Source: Thioclava sediminum (GTDB lineage: Bacteria; Pseudomonadota; Alphaproteobacteria; Rhodobacterales; Rhodobacteraceae). Taken from it: 64,000 nucleotides of DNA. Below, one piece after another: positions 63,972 to 64,000 of the stretch; position 1 is the stretch's first letter; each line of letters begins with the position of its first letter. The stretch covers positions 394,821 to 458,820 of the forward strand of contig NZ_MPZV01000004.1 of assembly GCF_002020355.1 (NCBI RefSeq), written 5' to 3'. A model generated the notes under the pieces. That model was not told the DNA's origin. It saw nothing but the letters and a program-made list of their open reading frames with translations, and ran no database searches. The position numbers and the translations under genes are program-made.

Positions 63972-64000
63972 TCGATGATCGATGCGGACCGGAGCATATC

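Larger units (their letters stand above)
63563..64000. other. Gene-free region leading into a ribosomal RNA operon
   Basis: This 438-base stretch holds no credible protein gene. It contains three copies of TGGTTTGGTG, an AT-rich tract (63720-63750), a strong promoter, and an antitermination-type leader. The reading direction is rightward, and 16S rRNA should begin shortly after the window ends. Confidence 0.8.

Overview
The window is chromosomal DNA of an alphaproteobacterium, most probably a member of the Rhodobacteraceae (Rhodobacter/Paracoccus/Thioclava-like). The evidence is high GC throughout, the gene order NYN-folK-rpoZ-rsh, a def/def-like/fmt cluster, CcoN-independent housekeeping genes of typical alphaproteobacterial length, and a ribosomal RNA promoter and leader of Rhodobacteraceae type at the right edge. 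No species is claimed. Nearly all of the sequence is dense, ordinary core genome. There is no CRISPR array, prophage or insertion sequence that I can see.

Layout. 1-5.2 kb: a truncated FAD ferredoxin-reductase-like gene, a Prx5 peroxiredoxin, then a minus-strand run (phhB, MscS channel, DUF482 acyltransferase-like, glycerophosphodiesterase, RidA). 5.2-8.6 kb: smc. 8.9-10 kb: a CidA/CidB pair. 10-14.2 kb: minus-strand TRIC channel, rnhA, GST, DUF3429, ispH, YqaA, NYN. 14.4-18.2 kb: folK, rpoZ, rsh, DUF2062. 18.3-21.2 kb: WGR protein and an OmpR-type regulator with a hybrid PAS kinase. 21.4-30.3 kb: a divergent operon with a long-chain acyl-CoA synthetase, a complete branched-chain-amino-acid-type (HAAT) ABC transporter with an extra small membrane protein, and a phenylacetate-CoA-ligase-like enzyme. 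30.3-32.3 kb: a caspase-fold/peptidoglycan-binding protein, rpmJ and tRNA-Val(GAC). 32.5-38.6 kb: N-formylglutamate amidohydrolase, dinB, clpB, pyrF. 38.6-42.8 kb: two small TM proteins, NfeD/SPFH pair, fmt, a degenerate deformylase and canonical def. 42.9-50.6 kb: PatB-type C-S lyase, lytic transglycosylase, a type I secretion adaptor/ABC pair with a damaged ATPase domain, MlaA and MlaC. 50.7-54.9 kb: PBP1A, glnK-amtB. 54.9-58.1 kb: marR-emrA-emrB efflux operon. 58.2-60.8 kb: aromatic aminotransferase, sseA, smpB. 60.9-63.6 kb: K+ channel-like, DUF302, msrP-msrQ. 63.6-64 kb: rrn promoter and leader, with 16S rRNA expected just beyond the edge.

The region most deserving attention is 18.6-30.3 kb. 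A kinase/regulator pair faces a transport-plus-activation operon. The intergenic region between them holds a perfect 16-bp palindrome and an exact-period 11-bp tandem repeat abutting a TTGACA box; the palindrome core recurs in front of the second ligase. I infer a regulated uptake and CoA-activation system for an unidentified carboxylic acid. Other notable items are three proteins that keep a fold but have lost catalytic residues: a deformylase paralogue (S for C, Q for E), a type I secretion ATPase (altered signature, H-loop and D-loop) and a caspase-like protein (His and Cys both gone).
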